DNA from: Streptococcus respiraculi | GTDB taxonomy: Bacteria; Bacillota; Bacilli; Lactobacillales; Streptococcaceae | Length of the DNA: 64,000 nt | Assembly (NCBI RefSeq): GCF_003595525.1 | Contig: NZ_CP022680.1 | Coordinates: forward strand, 1,638,001-1,702,000 | Direction of reading: 5' to 3' | Part shown: piece by piece, positions 56,629 to 64,000 of the stretch | Position numbering within the stretch: position 1 is the first letter of the stretch | Layout of the letters: the number at the start of each line of letters is the position of its first letter | Translations under genes and position numbers: made by a program | The notes under the pieces: generated by a model | Databases searched by the model: none | Told to the model about the DNA's origin: nothing | What the model saw: only the letters and a program-made list of their open reading frames with translations

Positions 56629-58161
56629 TTACATCAATAATTCTTTTACTCTGCCCAATTCTTTTTCATTCACAACCACGAAAATGGTCGCTCCTGCATG
56701 CAGAAGGGTATCCCCGTCCACCAATTCAGACTTCTTATGATGAATCTGGGTCGTAATGAGGATATTTTTCGGTAGGGTCAATTCTCTCACTTTTTTCCCC
56801 GCAATCTTCTCTGAGACAATCAGCTCAATCAAGGTTGGCTCAACAACATCAGTTGTGTGCGCAATGGTCATCTTGGCAAGCATGGCTTCATAAATTGGCT
56901 CCCCTTTTAACAAATCCATGGCAATATAAGCAACCAGAGTTACAACGCCAATCGCCATTAACTGCTTCAAATCACCCACCATTTCCGTTACCAAAATCAT
57001 GGCAGTCAGGGGCGCTTTTGAAATCGCACCGAAATACCCCGCCATTCCCAAGACGATAAAAAGTGGCAAGGCATCTACGGAAATCAGATGAAGCTGGACT
57101 AAAACCAAGCCGAAGGCCATTCCTAAAAGAGATCCCAAGGTCAGCATGGGCAAGAAAATACCGCCCGGCAAACCACTACTGTAGGAAATCATGCTCCAGA
57201 TAAATCGAATAAGAAAATAGAAACAAACTGTGGTCAAAAGCAGGTTTTCCTGAGCCAGAGAAATAATCAGGCGATGCCCGCCACCTAGTAACTGCGGATA
57301 GAAATAGCCAATCGGAATCACGAAGAGAATGCCGATAAACCCATAAGCGTACGGCGGAATCTGGAATTTTCTTCCTAAGAAGTCATAAAAACGGTGGAAG
57401 TTTAAAATCACCTTTTCATAGCCAAAGCCCATAGCCCCCAAAAATATGCCCAGAAGGATAAAAATCCAATATTGCTCTAAGGAAAGAAAAGGCAACTCTT
57501 GATTCATGGAAAGAACAGGGGTCAACCCAAAGATGTTCAAGGAAATAAAGTTGGCCACTAGACTGGCAACCAAGGCTGTCACCCATACCATGCGCGAAAA
57601 ATGGTGATAAATTTCTTCGACAACAAAAAGGAGACCCGCAATTGGAGCATTAAAGGCTGCTGAAAGACCTGCAGCTGCTCCACTTGCAATAAAGGCTCTG
57701 GTTTCCATACGACTAGCTTTCAGAAACTTGGCTATACCTTTTGCCGACATAGCCCCCAACTGAATACTTGGTCCCTCACGTCCGAGCATAAACCCCATTG
57801 AAATCGCACACACTCCTGCAATAAATTTCTTCCAGAGGACACTCCACCAGTCGGTCCGAAGAAGGCCCTTCAATTCTCCCTCAATATGGGGAATACCAGA
57901 CCCCTTGATGTCTGGGTCTGATTTAACCAATAGACCAATCAACCATGCCACAGTAAGACTAATCAAGGTAATTGGGACTAGTAATGCGGGATTTGTCTGA
58001 GCTCTATGGTAGACAGCCGTGACCTCTTCAAAGAGCATTTCAATCGCTAGTCGAAACAGGCTGACCACGACACCCGACACAATCCCCACGATAATACCGC
58101 GCCAGACAAAGCTCATAATAGAACTCACCGAAAAACGGAATTCCCTATGATGATTTTCCAT
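56629..58161 (-). CDS. CLC chloride/proton antiporter with C-terminal TrkA_C domain
   Basis: The ATG at 58161 with GGAGA upstream gives 510 residues. It has the canonical halide-site motifs GSGIPHIEGELKG, MLGREGPSIQLGAM and GLPGGIFLPMLTLGSLLG. A cytosolic TrkA_C (RCK-C) domain closes the protein (about 435-510; AGKKVRELTLPKNILITTQI). It should exchange chloride for protons, with ligand control through TrkA_C. It is co-transcribed with the fluoride-type paralogue. Confidence 0.92.
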   Translation of the reverse strand: MENHHREFRFSVSSIMSFVWRGIIVGIVSGVVVSLFRLAIEMLFEEVTAVYHRAQTNPALLVPITLISLTVAWLIGLLVKSDPDIKGSGIPHIEGELKGLLRTDWWSVLWKKFIAGVCAISMGFMLGREGPSIQLGAMSAKGIAKFLKASRMETRAFIASGAAAGLSAAFNAPIAGLLFVVEEIYHHFSRMVWVTALVASLVANFISLNIFGLTPVLSMNQELPFLSLEQYWIFILLGIFLGAMGFGYEKVILNFHRFYDFLGRKFQIPPYAYGFIGILFVIPIGYFYPQLLGGGHRLIISLAQENLLLTTVCFYFLIRFIWSMISYSSGLPGGIFLPMLTLGSLLGMAFGLVLVQLHLISVDALPLFIVLGMAGYFGAISKAPLTAMILVTEMVGDLKQLMAIGVVTLVAYIAMDLLKGEPIYEAMLAKMTIAHTTDVVEPTLIELIVSEKIAGKKVRELTLPKNILITTQIHHKKSELVDGDTLLHAGATIFVVVNEKELGRVKELLM

Positions 58162-58391
58162 AATCGTTCTCCTCTCTTCATACTCCAAGAAATAACAACG
58201 GCCTTTTTTAAAGAGTACAAACCATCTTCTTTTCCCATTTTATCAAATATAGACAAATTTTTCGAGGGAAAATTGTTACATACATAATGAAAATTATAAC
58301 TAGCCAATCTTTTTATTCAGTAGATTAAAAAAACAATTCTGTCTTTGCTTTTTTAAAATACTCTTTTTGTAGCAATCGTTGTTTTTTCTGA

Positions 58392-58397
58392 TATAAT
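58392..58397 (+). promoter_or_regulatory. Extended -10 promoter of the small peptide gene
   Basis: TGATATAAT is an extended -10 element; the -35 region is weak. The predicted transcript starts about 40 bases before the small ORF. Confidence 0.55.
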
Positions 58398-58443
58398 CAA
58401 ACTGTCGCACTCACGATACTGCGCTAGCAGGAGATGATTCTAT

Positions 58444-58557
58444 ATGCGTGTATTTACCGAACTTGTCTTACTGCCACTATTTATTAATGCGGATTCCCAA
58501 CTCATTGCTGAATGGCTAATTCGTAAGCTAGTAAGCAAACGCAAAACACAACAATAA
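58444..58557 (+). CDS. 37-residue hydrophobic peptide, possible Fst-like type I toxin
   Basis: The short frame MRVFTELVLLPLFINADSQL continues IAEWLIRKLVSKRKTQQ. AGGAG lies 10 bases before the ATG, an extended -10 promoter precedes it and a bidirectional terminator follows 24 bp after the stop. A hydrophobic helix with a central Pro, then WL and a basic, polar tail is the plan of Fst/Ldr-type toxins, whose genes end in a terminator shared with a convergent antisense RNA. The usual VG after the proline is absent here, and no antisense promoter is obvious, so the call is tentative. It could instead be another small membrane peptide. Confidence 0.45.
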   Translation: MRVFTELVLLPLFINADSQLIAEWLIRKLVSKRKTQQ

Positions 58558-58580
58558 GCCTGAATGCCTCGATCAAGCAT

Positions 58581-58616
58581 AAAACCCTCGTAAACACTGA
58601 TGTTACAAGGGTTTTT
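58581..58616. terminator. Bidirectional terminator between the small peptide gene and tRNA-Arg
   Basis: AAAACCCTCGTAA and TTACAAGGGTTTT pair with one mismatch around a 9-base loop, with T-tracts on both strands. Confidence 0.85.
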
Positions 58617-58628
58617 AAAAATTTAATA

Positions 58629-58700
58629 TCTCCCCTGCAGGAATCGAACCTGCAACTAATTCTTAGGAGGAATTTGTTATATCCATTTAACTAAGGGAAG
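58629..58700 (-). tRNA. tRNA-Arg (anticodon CCU)
   Basis: On the minus strand the acceptor CTTCCCT pairs with AGGGGAG (one G-U). The D arm is GTT...AAC, the anticodon arm AATTC-CTCCTAA-GAATT gives anticodon CCT, and the T arm is GCAGG-TTCGATT-CCTGC. The CCA end is not encoded. It reads the rare AGG codon and lies between the small peptide gene and rplS. Confidence 0.95.
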
Positions 58701-58747
58701 GGGTTCTTTTATTGTATCGTAGACGGAGCAAGATTGCAAGCAAAAAT

Positions 58748-58769
58748 GAAAAAGCACCCTTTCGGGTGC
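58748..58769 (-). terminator. Terminator of rplS
   Basis: GCACCC/GGGTGC with a 4-base loop, then TTTTTC on the minus strand. Confidence 0.85.
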
Positions 58770-58804
58770 CCATATCCGTAGTGGATTGAAATACCAACCG
58801 TTGA

Positions 58805-59152
58805 TTAACGACGGATTTCTTTGATACGCGCAGCTTTTCCTTGCAATGCACGTAGGTAGTACAATTTCGCACGACGTACTTTACCGTAACGTACTACTTC
58901 GATTTTATCAACACGTGGAGTGTGAATTGGGAATGTACGTTCTACACCGATACCGCTAGAAATCTTGCGGACTGTGTACATTTCTGAGATTCCTTGACCT
59001 TTACGAGAGATAACAACACCCTCAAAAATCTGGATACGCTCGCGGCTTCCCTCAACAACCTTCGCGTGAACACGCACAGTGTCACCAGGACGGAATGCAG
59101 GGATATCAGTACGTAGTTGACCTTCTGTCAAGCTTTGAATTAATGGATTCAT
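58805..59152 (-). CDS. rplS: Ribosomal protein bL19
   Basis: The 115-residue protein is full length: [40 protein letters not shown] and a basic C-terminus ([20 protein letters not shown]). The untranslated 5' region can form a GGGA/TCCC hairpin about 40 bases before the ATG, which might belong to an L19-type leader, but I cannot confirm this. Confidence 0.98.
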   Translation of the reverse strand: MNPLIQSLTEGQLRTDIPAFRPGDTVRVHAKVVEGSRERIQIFEGVVISRKGQGISEMYTVRKISSGIGVERTFPIHTPRVDKIEVVRYGKVRRAKLYYLRALQGKAARIKEIRR

Positions 59153-59286
59153 GTTTCTTTATTCTCCTATCTTGCCAATCATGGGAGCCTTGTCCCAGCG
59201 GATTAACCGTTTTTTGTGCGTCCATTACACACGCTCTCTATTATATAAAAAGATTCGATAATTGTAAAGCAAAATTGCTGATTATT

Positions 59287-60198
59287 TTATAATTCATCGG
59301 CAATTTTATTGAGTTTACGCAAGCGGTGATTGAGACCACTCTTGGTAATGGGTTTTGTGAGACTGTCTGCCAGCTGCTGAATAGAATAATCTGGATGCGT
59401 TATTCGCAGTTGTGCGACTTCTTGCAGGTCAGACGGCAATTGATCAAGGCCAATCGTTTCCATAATTTTAGAAATGTTGTTAATCGTCTTCATGCTAGCA
59501 GTCACAGTGCGGGCAATGTTAGCGGCTTCTGCGTTGATTGCTCGGTTGAGGTCATTTCGTGTCTCGCGCAGAACTTTAACATTTTCAAATTCGGTCTTAG
59601 CTTCTTCTGCTCCGATAATCAAGAGAAAGTCCATGATATCTTCTGCCCGTTGCAAGTAAGTAATGCTTCCTTTGGAACGTTCGATGACTTTTCCGTCCAA
59701 GAGAAATTTTTGCAGGAGATTGGCTAAATCATAGGCATGATCCTCATAAATAGAGGCGATTTCCAATTGATACTTGCCTGTTTCTGGATCTTTTACAGAA
59801 CCGCTGGCTAAAAAAGCGCCCCGCAGATAGGACTGACTCCAGCTATCATTTTCTAAAATCGCAGGGGCAATTCCTGTTTCCAAGCCAAAAAAGCTATCTG
59901 CTAGATAGAGATCATTTAAAATCTCATTGACCCCATTCTCTAAAAATACGGTATAGACCCGGTTTTTTCGCAGATTGGTCTTTTGGTGGTGACGGATTTC
60001 CGCCTTGACTTGGTAAAACTGATAGAGCATTTCATAGAGATGACGGGCGATTTTTGCATTCTCACTGCTAATCGACAAGGTAAGCCCAGACGAGGCTAGC
60101 CCCAAACTGCCCGATAGCTTAATCATGGCTGCTAATTCACTCTTTTCTGGCCGTCCCTGACTGATAATTTCTTCTTTTACCTGCACACTGAAACTCAT
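59287..60198 (-). CDS. whiA: DNA-binding protein WhiA
   Basis: The 303-residue protein has two LAGLIDADG-like halves ([40 protein letters not shown]) and a C-terminal helix-turn-helix ([20 protein letters not shown]). WhiA proteins affect cell division and chromosome segregation. Its ATG overlaps the yvcK stop by 4 bases in the conserved rapZ-yvcK-whiA operon. Confidence 0.97.
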   Translation of the reverse strand: MSFSVQVKEEIISQGRPEKSELAAMIKLSGSLGLASSGLTLSISSENAKIARHLYEMLYQFYQVKAEIRHHQKTNLRKNRVYTVFLENGVNEILNDLYLADSFFGLETGIAPAILENDSWSQSYLRGAFLASGSVKDPETGKYQLEIASIYEDHAYDLANLLQKFLLDGKVIERSKGSITYLQRAEDIMDFLLIIGAEEAKTEFENVKVLRETRNDLNRAINAEAANIARTVTASMKTINNISKIMETIGLDQLPSDLQEVAQLRITHPDYSIQQLADSLTKPITKSGLNHRLRKLNKIADEL

Positions 60199-61169
60199 GA
60201 TTTCACCTGCAAGATTTTCAAGAGTTCTTCGACCACTAAATCCCCGTCATGGAAGGCTCCACCATTTTCAAGCCGTAAGAAATTAGAGGAAATAACACGC
60301 TGAGCTTGCGCCTGCAAACCTGGAAAGTCATGCTTGACTTGCACCAAGTATTCGTCAAACTGGTGGGTATTCATGTATTCTTTCGGGACTGGTTCGATAT
60401 TAACCAAGACCATATCGATAAAATTCTCTCCCAAGTGCTTGTTCAAGACTCGCACATGGTCTGCATCGCTGAAAAATTCGGTTTCCCCCCGCTGGGTCAT
60501 GATATTGCAGACGTAGGTCACATCGGCCTTAGTCTCTTTTAAGGCCTGACCGATTTCTGAAATCATCAGATTAGGCAAAATCGAGGTGAAAAGAGAGCCA
60601 GGACCAAGAACAATCATGTCGCTTTCGAGAATGCTTTCAACCACCTTCCGACTGGCAGTCGGCTCATCTTGATTGTAGGAATTGGTCACATAAACATGGT
60701 CGACCATGCCCTTGTATCCTGCAATCTTGCTCTCGCCTACCACCTCATGACCGTCTGTAAACACAGCATGGAGGGTCAGGGCATTTTCGCTTGAGGGATA
60801 AATTTTTCCTGTCGTATGAAAGAACTTGGATAAGAGCTGCATAGCATGATAGGTTGACCCCTGCATTTCAGAGATGCCCGCAATAATCAGATTTCCCAAG
60901 GGATGACCCGCTAATGCTCCGTCTGTCTCTGCAAAACGATACTGAAAAATGCGTTCATATAGCTTGGGCATGTCAGACATGGCAAGCAGGACATTGCGCA
61001 AGTCCCCGGGTGGAGTCATCTGTAAGGCCTGACGGATCTCGCCCGAAGAGCCACCGTCATCTGCTACTGTCACAATAGCGGTAATATCCACATCCTTATC
61101 ACGCAGACTTTTGAGAATCACTGGAATACCTGTTCCACCTCCAATGACTGTAATTCTAGGCTTTCTCAT
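60195..61169 (-). CDS. yvcK: YvcK/GlmR family protein
   Basis: The 324-residue protein begins [20 protein letters not shown], then [20 protein letters not shown] and [10 protein letters not shown], the CofD-like fold of YvcK/GlmR. It binds UDP-GlcNAc and adjusts carbon flow into cell-wall precursors. It sits between rapZ (itself a glucosamine-6-phosphate-pathway regulator in enterobacteria) and whiA, overlapping both by 4 bases. Confidence 0.95.
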   Translation of the reverse strand: MRKPRITVIGGGTGIPVILKSLRDKDVDITAIVTVADDGGSSGEIRQALQMTPPGDLRNVLLAMSDMPKLYERIFQYRFAETDGALAGHPLGNLIIAGISEMQGSTYHAMQLLSKFFHTTGKIYPSSENALTLHAVFTDGHEVVGESKIAGYKGMVDHVYVTNSYNQDEPTASRKVVESILESDMIVLGPGSLFTSILPNLMISEIGQALKETKADVTYVCNIMTQRGETEFFSDADHVRVLNKHLGENFIDMVLVNIEPVPKEYMNTHQFDEYLVQVKHDFPGLQAQAQRVISSNFLRLENGGAFHDGDLVVEELLKILQVKS

Positions 61170-62053
61170 GAACGATTAACCGTTTCCTTTCGTCTGTCTT
61201 TATCACGGTGACTGAGGTTGACCGTCCAGTCTTTCCCTAAATCGTCCGCTAGGCGCTTGGCAAAAGCAACACTGCGGTGCTGACCGCCCGTGCAGCCAAC
61301 GGCAATGGTGAGGACAGACTTACCTTCCTTTTGATAGCCTGGCAAAATCGGCTCAATCAACCCCAGTAAATGGCGATAAAACTCTTCGGACTCGTCATGC
61401 GCCATAACATAGTTGAAAACCGGCTCATCTAATCCTGTCAGATTCCGCAAATCAACCTGATAGTAGGGATTGGGTAAGAAACGCACATCAAAGACCAAGT
61501 CCGCATCGAGTGGCAAACCATATTTGAATCCAAAAGAGATGACCTCCACACGAAAAGAGGGCTGACTATTTAGACGCGCAAACTGATCTGAAATTTCCTT
61601 ACGAAGATTACGCGGTGTCAATTCTGAGGTATCAATCACATTCTGACTCATGTTTTTGAGCGGTGCAAGCAATTCACGTTCCAATTGAATTCCATCAAGA
61701 ACTCGGCCGTCTGCTGCAAGCGGATGCGAACGACGTGTCTCCTTATATCGAGCCACCAATTCACTATCCGTCGCATCTAAAAAGAGAATTTTAAAGTCCA
61801 GATCATCAGCTGATTCAATCTCGTCTAAGACCTTACGAATTTCCGCAAAAAAGGAACGGCTACGCATATCAACAACAACCGCTACCTTGTCATTGTCTTG
61901 ACTATGGCGCATTAGTTCTAAGAATTTTGGTAAGAGAGCTGGTGGCATGTTATCAACCGTAAAATAGCCTAAATCTTCAAAAGACTGAATAGCTACGGTT
62001 TTCCCAGCACCCGACATTCCTGTGACAATCACAAGATGAAGTTTTTCAGACAT
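61166..62053 (-). CDS. rapZ: RNase adapter/nucleotide-binding protein RapZ
   Basis: The 295-residue protein has Walker A in [37 protein letters not shown], and the C-terminal phosphate-binding [19 protein letters not shown]. In Firmicutes its partner RNA is not known; nucleotide binding and sensing are established for the family. It starts the operon 10 bp after ridA. Confidence 0.95.
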   Translation of the reverse strand: MSEKLHLVIVTGMSGAGKTVAIQSFEDLGYFTVDNMPPALLPKFLELMRHSQDNDKVAVVVDMRSRSFFAEIRKVLDEIESADDLDFKILFLDATDSELVARYKETRRSHPLAADGRVLDGIQLERELLAPLKNMSQNVIDTSELTPRNLRKEISDQFARLNSQPSFRVEVISFGFKYGLPLDADLVFDVRFLPNPYYQVDLRNLTGLDEPVFNYVMAHDESEEFYRHLLGLIEPILPGYQKEGKSVLTIAVGCTGGQHRSVAFAKRLADDLGKDWTVNLSHRDKDRRKETVNRS

Positions 62054-62063
62054 GATTTCTCCT

Positions 62064-62444
62064 CTAGTTTTCCACTACTGCAATGACTTCGATTTCCACT
62101 TTAACATCGCGTGGCAGACGAGCCACTTCAACTGCTGACCGTGCTGGAAATTCAGCCGAAAACGCCATTTTATAGACCTCATTAAAGTCTACGAAATCAT
62201 CCATATCACTCAAGAAACAGGTCGTTTTTATCACATGTTCAAAATCTGTTCCTGCTTCTGTTAAAATAGCTTGAATATTTTTCAAAACCTGAGTCGTTTG
62301 TTCCTTAATGGTTGTACCGACAACCTCACCCGTTTCTGGAGACAAGGGTATCTGACCTGATGCAAACAAAAAATTTCCGATAATCTTCCCTTGGACATAA
62401 GGTCCAATGGCTGCTGGTGCTTTATCTGTATGAATCGCTCTCAT
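62064..62444 (-). CDS. ridA: RidA (YjgF/YER057c/UK114) enamine/imine deaminase
   Basis: The 126-residue protein has [20 protein letters not shown], the substrate arginine in [20 protein letters not shown], and the terminal EVIAVVEN. It removes reactive enamines formed by PLP enzymes. It is the first gene in line before rapZ and may be co-transcribed with it. Confidence 0.94.
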   Translation of the reverse strand: MRAIHTDKAPAAIGPYVQGKIIGNFLFASGQIPLSPETGEVVGTTIKEQTTQVLKNIQAILTEAGTDFEHVIKTTCFLSDMDDFVDFNEVYKMAFSAEFPARSAVEVARLPRDVKVEIEVIAVVEN

Positions 62445-62540
62445 CTTCCTACCTCTTTTGTTTTTTCTTTATTATAGCACATTTTTAGGAAATGAGAGGC
62501 AAATCGTTCTTATCCACTTCTTTACTTCTTTGGTGTATAA

Positions 62541-62645
62541 TATAGTGGATTGAGAAAGGAATAGGACAAGGCAAGGTGCTACAGATAGAACTGGCGTTCA
62601 TCAAAGTAACTTAACGATGTCCTAACCTTTATTTAAGTCACTATA
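62541..62645. repeat. RUP-like small inverted-repeat element, 105 bp
   Basis: TATAGTGGATTGAGAAAGGA at 62541 is matched on the other strand from 62645 by TATAGTGACTTAAATAAAGG, with similarity continuing inwards (ATAGGACAAGG and TTAGGACATCG). Size and TA-rich ends resemble the RUP elements of pneumococcus, which depend on an IS630-type transposase. It lies in the ridA-osmC divergent region. Confidence 0.5.
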
Positions 62646-62685
62646 AAGTATTGATGAAAAAGATAATGATAATTAGGAGGTTTTG

Positions 62686-63096
62686 ATGCTATATTCCGTC
62701 ACCGCTACCAACCAAGAGGGCATTCATGGACAAGTTACCTTATCCAGCCCAAAATCCGTCCAAACCGCTCATCCCCTCACTGAAGAAGAAGGATTTAATC
62801 CAGAAGAACTCATAGCAACCGCTTGGGCTACTTGCCTCAACGCAACCATTCAAGCTCTCTTGGAAAGCCAGAAACAAAGCAACCAATCACGGGTTGAAGT
62901 GACCTGTGAACTCCACCGAGAAGCTACTATTGGTAAAGGGTACTACTTTCAGGTCAATGCCAAGGCTAGCATTGAAGGATTCTCACTTGAAGAAGCTGAA
63001 AGTCTCGTCCAGCAGGCCCATAGTCGATGTCCCGTTTCAAAACTCATTGCTCAAAGTCAGACTATTGCACTTCAAACCACTGAGTGGAACACATAA
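62686..63096 (+). CDS. OsmC/Ohr-family peroxidase
   Basis: The ATG at 62686 with AGGAGG upstream gives 136 residues. The two reactive cysteines are in LIATAWATCLNATIQALLES and QQAHSRCPVSKLIAQSQ, with EEGFNPEELI before the first. These proteins reduce organic hydroperoxides with a Cys pair. No OhrR-type regulator is adjacent. A terminator shared with asnS follows. Confidence 0.9.
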   Translation: MLYSVTATNQEGIHGQVTLSSPKSVQTAHPLTEEEGFNPEELIATAWATCLNATIQALLESQKQSNQSRVEVTCELHREATIGKGYYFQVNAKASIEGFSLEEAESLVQQAHSRCPVSKLIAQSQTIALQTTEWNT

Positions 63097-63120
63097 AAAA
63101 GCGCTTGAGGCGCTTTTTTT
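63095..63120. terminator. Bidirectional terminator between the OsmC gene and asnS
   Basis: AGCGC/GCGCT with a 5-base loop, flanked by six A and seven T. Confidence 0.85.
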
Positions 63121-63124
63121 GTAT

Positions 63125-64000
63125 TTACGGTTTAATCCGATGCAACATGCGTGGGAATGGAATGGCTTCACGGATGTGCTTGGTACCAGCGACGAAAGTC
63201 ACCATCCGCTCGATACCAATTCCAAATCCTGCGTGGGGAACTGAGCCATATTTACGGAGGTCAAGGTAAAATTCGTACTCTGAACGATCCATGCCAAGAC
63301 TTTCCATTTTGGCAACAAGGGCATCGTAGTCATCTTCACGGACAGAGCCTCCGATGATTTCGCCATAGCCTTCTGGCGCAAGAAGATCCGCACAAAGAAC
63401 GCGGTCTGGATTACCAGGGACTGGTTTCATGTAGAAAGCCTTGAAGCTAGCTGGGTAGTTGACAACAAAGGTCGGTACTCCAAAGTAGTTTGAAATCCAT
63501 GTTTCATGTGGAGAACCAAAGTCATCTCCATGCTCTACGTGCTCATAGTCCGTATCTTCGTCTGCTTCATGCTCTTGTAAAAGACTAATCGCATCATCAT
63601 AAGAGACACGTTTAAATGGCTCTGCAATGTATTTCTTCAAGAGGTCCGTATCCCGTTCCAAGGTCTCAAGCGCCTGCGATGCACGGTCTAGAACACCTTG
63701 GATAAGTGCCTTGACATAGGCTTCTTGCAAATCAAGCGATTCTTCATGCGAAAGGAATGAATACTCGGCATCCATCATCCAGAACTCGGTCAAATGGCGG
63801 CGGGTTTTTGATTTTTCCGCACGGAATACTGGACCAAAGTCAAAGACACGACCGAGCGCCATTGCTCCTGCTTCCAAGTACAACTGACCTGATTGGCTCA
63901 AGTAAGCAGGTGTGCCAAAGTAGTCGGTTTCAAAGAGTTCTGTTGAATCTTCTGCGGCATTTCCAGACAAGATTGGGCTGTCAAACTTAATAAAGCCATT
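63125..64000 (-). CDS. asnS: Asparaginyl-tRNA synthetase, C-terminal part
   Basis: The frame is open to the window edge; about 290 C-terminal residues are visible, starting [20 protein letters not shown]. Class II motifs are present: motif 2 [20 protein letters not shown] and motif 3 [15 protein letters not shown]. It charges tRNA-Asn. The N-terminal anticodon-binding domain lies outside the window. Confidence 0.97.
   Translation of the reverse strand, partial: NGFIKFDSPILSGNAAEDSTELFETDYFGTPAYLSQSGQLYLEAGAMALGRVFDFGPVFRAEKSKTRRHLTEFWMMDAEYSFLSHEESLDLQEAYVKALIQGVLDRASQALETLERDTDLLKKYIAEPFKRVSYDDAISLLQEHEADEDTDYEHVEHGDDFGSPHETWISNYFGVPTFVVNYPASFKAFYMKPVPGNPDRVLCADLLAPEGYGEIIGGSVREDDYDALVAKMESLGMDRSEYEFYLDLRKYGSVPHAGFGIGIERMVTFVAGTKHIREAIPFPRMLHRIKP

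Overview
The window is chromosomal DNA of a low-GC Firmicute, almost certainly a Streptococcus. Gene content and order point to S. suis or a close relative: eno, serB, ezrA, gyrB and rodA lie together; ccdA, a surface thioredoxin and msrAB sit beside a YesMN-type two-component system (the pneumococcal TCS09 arrangement); and rpmE2, a DHH phosphatase, flavodoxin, a halide/fluoride transport locus and rplS form a familiar streptococcal block. The species is an inference from family knowledge; no rRNA is present.

Region 1 (1-22000) is accessory. A partial XRE regulator is followed by a decayed ISL3-family element. Next comes a minus-strand polysaccharide cluster read from 14585 down to 1904: LCP ligase, UDP-sugar 4,6-dehydratase, aminotransferase, small phosphoglycosyltransferase, two GT2 enzymes, LicD, Wzy, a CDP-alditol-type cytidylyltransferase with an SDR partner, and Wzx. 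To the right are a broken IS30-family element, a plus-strand O-acetylation pair (MBOAT plus AlgJ/DltD-like), an IS200-type element and a second ISL3 copy in the same orientation as the first. The two ISL3 copies therefore bracket the whole surface-polysaccharide island. The canonical wzd/wze/wzh phosphoregulatory genes are absent.

Region 2 (22000-39500) holds a large LPXTG adhesin with six MucBP-like repeats, degraded IS3/IS630 sequence carrying a small palindromic element, NADH oxidase, a CsbD-like protein, the YesM/YesN-like two-component system, and an extracellular methionine-repair operon. That operon is ccdA, a Met-rich repeat lipoprotein, a TlpA-like thioredoxin lipoprotein whose linker is also Met-rich, and msrAB. 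BrnQ follows, then a P1B-type ATPase preceded by a promoter, a folded leader resembling the NiCo/czcD riboswitch and an intrinsic terminator. A decayed gene separates this from eno.

Region 3 (39500-64000) is mostly core: eno, YeiH, YueI-like, serB, ezrA, gyrB, a DJ-1 protein and rodA. A prophage scar follows (two fused integrase remnants and a frameshifted JAB-motif gene), then rpmE2. A flavin block contains two FMN reductases and ApbE; the larger reductase carries two copies of the ApbE flavinylation motif at its C-terminus. nrnA, flavodoxin and two CLC transporters come next (one fluoride-like, one canonical with a TrkA_C domain), then a 37-codon membrane-peptide ORF, tRNA-Arg(CCU), rplS, the whiA-yvcK-rapZ operon, ridA, an OsmC/Ohr protein and the 3' part of asnS.

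The observations most worth testing are the Met-rich oxidant-sink lipoprotein, the doubly tagged flavinylated reductase, the metal riboswitch, the structured RNA array of the IS200 element abutting an ISL3 tip, and the ISL3-bracketed polysaccharide island without Wzd/Wze/Wzh.
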